Origin: an uncultured Eisenbergiella sp.
GTDB taxonomy: Bacteria > Bacillota > Clostridia > Lachnospirales > Lachnospiraceae
DNA: 33,721 nt
Assembly: GCA_947626725.1 (NCBI GenBank)
Contig: CANQTI010000003.1
Coordinates: 1 to 33,721 of the forward strand
Direction of reading: 5' to 3'
Every line of letters begins with the position of its first letter. Position 1 is the stretch's first letter. Under the pieces are notes generated by a model. It did no database searches, had not been told where the DNA came from, and saw only the letters and a program-made list of their open reading frames with translations. Positions 32,419 to 33,721 of this stretch are shown here, in pieces. A program made the translations under genes and the position numbers.

Positions 32419-32441
32419 CATACACAGTACAGACCGGACAA
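32412..32441 (-). promoter_or_regulatory. Possible dinB promoter
   Basis: On the minus strand, TTGTCC (32441-32436), an 18-nt spacer and TAAAAT (32417-32412) with a TG extension. The -10 lies inside the last hairpin of repeat copy 3, so the transcript would carry the array as leader. Confidence 0.45.
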
Positions 32442-32471
32442 TAGGCAGGTGCCGGGAAGGCCGGAAAATCT

Positions 32472-32501
32472 CTGGCGGAAAACGGCAAAGCCTGTTATAA
32501 T
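32472..32501 (+). promoter_or_regulatory. Promoter of the GH27 gene
   Basis: A perfect TATAAT (32496-32501) with TG extension at 32493-32494 and a weak -35 (CTGGCG, 32472-32477). It gives a leader of about 165 nt that contains small hairpins (GGCAT/ATGCC, GGGG/CCCC) but no riboswitch I can name. Confidence 0.6.
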
Positions 32502-32675
32502 AGCAGTATGCCGCGGGAGGCCGCCGCGCTCAACAGTTCATCCGGCATGGTATTCCCGATGCCGACAGGGGCTTTGTCCCCGGAACACCATGAACAGACT
32601 GCAGCTCCCCTCTGTGCAGGGAGAGATCCGGAACGCACAGACTGGGACCATTTCACCGAAAGGAGACTGACTGCA

Positions 32676-33721
32676 ATGTTAAAACTCACGCCGCCCATGG
32701 GCTGGAACTCCTGGAACACCTTTGGGGAACACATCAGTGAATCGCTGATTTTTGAAACGGCGGACCGCATGGCGGAAAGCGGACTGCCCGCCTGCGGTTA
32801 CGAATATTTAGTGATCGACGACTGCTGGTCACTGCGGGAACGGGGCGCCGACGGGCGCCTGGTGCCGGACCCGGTCAAATTCCCCCACGGCATGAAGGCG
32901 GTGGCCGATTATGTCCACTCCAAAGGTCTGAAATTCGGCATGTATTCCTGCGCCGGGAATATGACCTGCGCCGGTTATCCGGGCAGCTTCGAGCACGAGT
33001 TCCTCGACGCCGCCACCTTCGCTGAATGGGGCGTGGACTTTCTGAAATACGATTACTGCTACCACAGCCCCCTCATCCCCGGCGAATATCTGTACCGCCG
33101 CATGGGGCTGGCCCTGGAGAACTGCGGCAGGGATATCCTCTTCTCCGCCTGCTCCTGGGGCTCCGACGAGACGCACGAATGGGTCAAGACCACATCCGCT
33201 TCCATGTGGCGTTCCACCGGCGATATCTTCGACGCCTGGGAATCCATCAAAAACCTGGCCAGGCAGCAGGAAAGGCTGTTCCCGTACCAGGGGCTGGGCT
33301 GCTTCAACGATATGGACATGCTGGTGGTGGGCATGTATGGCAAAGGAAACGTGGGGCTGGCGGGCTGCAGCGACATCCAGTACCGGACGCATTTCTCCCT
33401 CTGGGCCTTCCTGGCCTCCCCGCTGATGATCGGCTGCGATATCCGCGATATGACCCCTGCCGCTCTCTCCACTCTCACGAACCGGGACATCATCGCGATC
33501 AACCAGGATCCCGCCTGCCGTCAGCCATTCCGTCTGCACGGCATATGGAACCACGAGGATCTGCTGCTCTACGCCAGACATCTGTCAGGCGGAGACATCG
33601 CCATTGGCCTCTTCAATCTGTGCGATCACAAGAATACGGCCCGCTTCAATCTGGACGAGCTGGGGCTGCCCTGCTCCACCGGCAAGACCCTTGTCATGAC
33701 CGACATCTGGACCGGGAAGCC
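32676..33721 (+). CDS. GH27 alpha-galactosidase (3' end outside window)
   Basis: At least 348 residues, open to the window end. It is a family GH27 (beta/alpha)8 retaining glycosidase: TPPMGWNSWNTFG (5-17) at the start, YLVIDDCW (44-51), nucleophile D126 in FLKYDYC and acid/base D183 in WRSTGDIFDAW, then CFNDMDMLVVG, SLWAFLASPLMIGCD and the start of the C-terminal beta domain. GH27 enzymes release alpha-galactose (some act on beta-arabinopyranosides) from plant oligosaccharides; no signal peptide, so probably cytoplasmic. The ATG at 32676 follows GAAAGGAG and is where family homology begins. The frame is open back to an ATG at 32508, but that lies at the transcription start and adds 56 unrelated residues. 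Catabolic use of raffinose-type sugars or galactomannan is inferred. Confidence 0.93.
   Translation, partial: MLKLTPPMGWNSWNTFGEHISESLIFETADRMAESGLPACGYEYLVIDDCWSLRERGADGRLVPDPVKFPHGMKAVADYVHSKGLKFGMYSCAGNMTCAGYPGSFEHEFLDAATFAEWGVDFLKYDYCYHSPLIPGEYLYRRMGLALENCGRDILFSACSWGSDETHEWVKTTSASMWRSTGDIFDAWESIKNLARQQERLFPYQGLGCFNDMDMLVVGMYGKGNVGLAGCSDIQYRTHFSLWAFLASPLMIGCDIRDMTPAALSTLTNRDIIAINQDPACRQPFRLHGIWNHEDLLLYARHLSGGDIAIGLFNLCDHKNTARFNLDELGLPCSTGKTLVMTDIWTGK

Noticed and set aside
32829-33581. 250-codon minus-strand frame opposite the GH27 gene
   Set aside because: The plus strand encodes GH27 with both catalytic Asp residues; the minus frame is a shadow.

Overview
The window is chromosomal DNA from an endospore-forming member of the Clostridia, most likely Lachnospiraceae-like. 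The basis is a complete spoIIIA operon (AA to AH), spoIVB, the Gram-positive gene order asp23-nusB-xseA-xseB-ispA-dxs-tlyA-nadK-argR-recN-spoIVB, strong AGGAGG ribosome binding sites, TTG/GTG starts and a fairly GC-rich composition. No rRNA, tRNA, CRISPR array, phage or insertion sequence was seen. Almost everything is chromosomal core, with accessory material at both ends.

Left end (1-5000): a divergent promoter region with repeated TTTTC/GAAA dyads separates an off-window minus-strand gene from a family-2 glycosyltransferase that carries a C-terminal MarR-like winged helix. Next comes a short DtxR/MntR-type metalloregulator whose promoter is followed by three tandem 70-nt repeats. A convergent CarD-family gene and the iscS-iscU iron-sulfur pair follow.

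Centre (5052-20183, all minus strand): in transcription order these are deoB, prfC (interrupted by a frameshift), a transglutaminase-like secreted protein, asp23-family gene, nusB, xseA, xseB, ispA, dxs, tlyA, nadK, argR, recN and spoIVB. From xseA to nadK the genes mostly overlap or nearly touch. Compared with the Bacillus order, folD, accBC and the usual spoIVB neighbour spo0A are absent here; deoB, prfC and the transglutaminase gene sit between spoIIIAH and the asp23-family gene.

Right part (20376-33721): the spoIIIA operon (feeding-channel genes of the forespore/mother-cell connection) lies directly behind a SERCA-type Ca2+ ATPase. SpoIIIAA carries an unusual Asp/Arg/Thr-rich tandem-repeat N-terminus. 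Upstream lie a padR-HAAS/DUF4097 pair with a clear promoter/operator, dinB (DNA polymerase IV) preceded by three tandem 79-nt hairpin-rich repeats, and, divergently, the start of a GH27 alpha-galactosidase cut by the window end.

The most unusual items are the glycosyltransferase/winged-helix fusion with its dyad-rich divergent promoter, two unrelated triple hairpin-repeat arrays that each sit between a promoter and a start codon (dtxR-like gene and dinB), the split prfC, and the repeat tail on SpoIIIAA.
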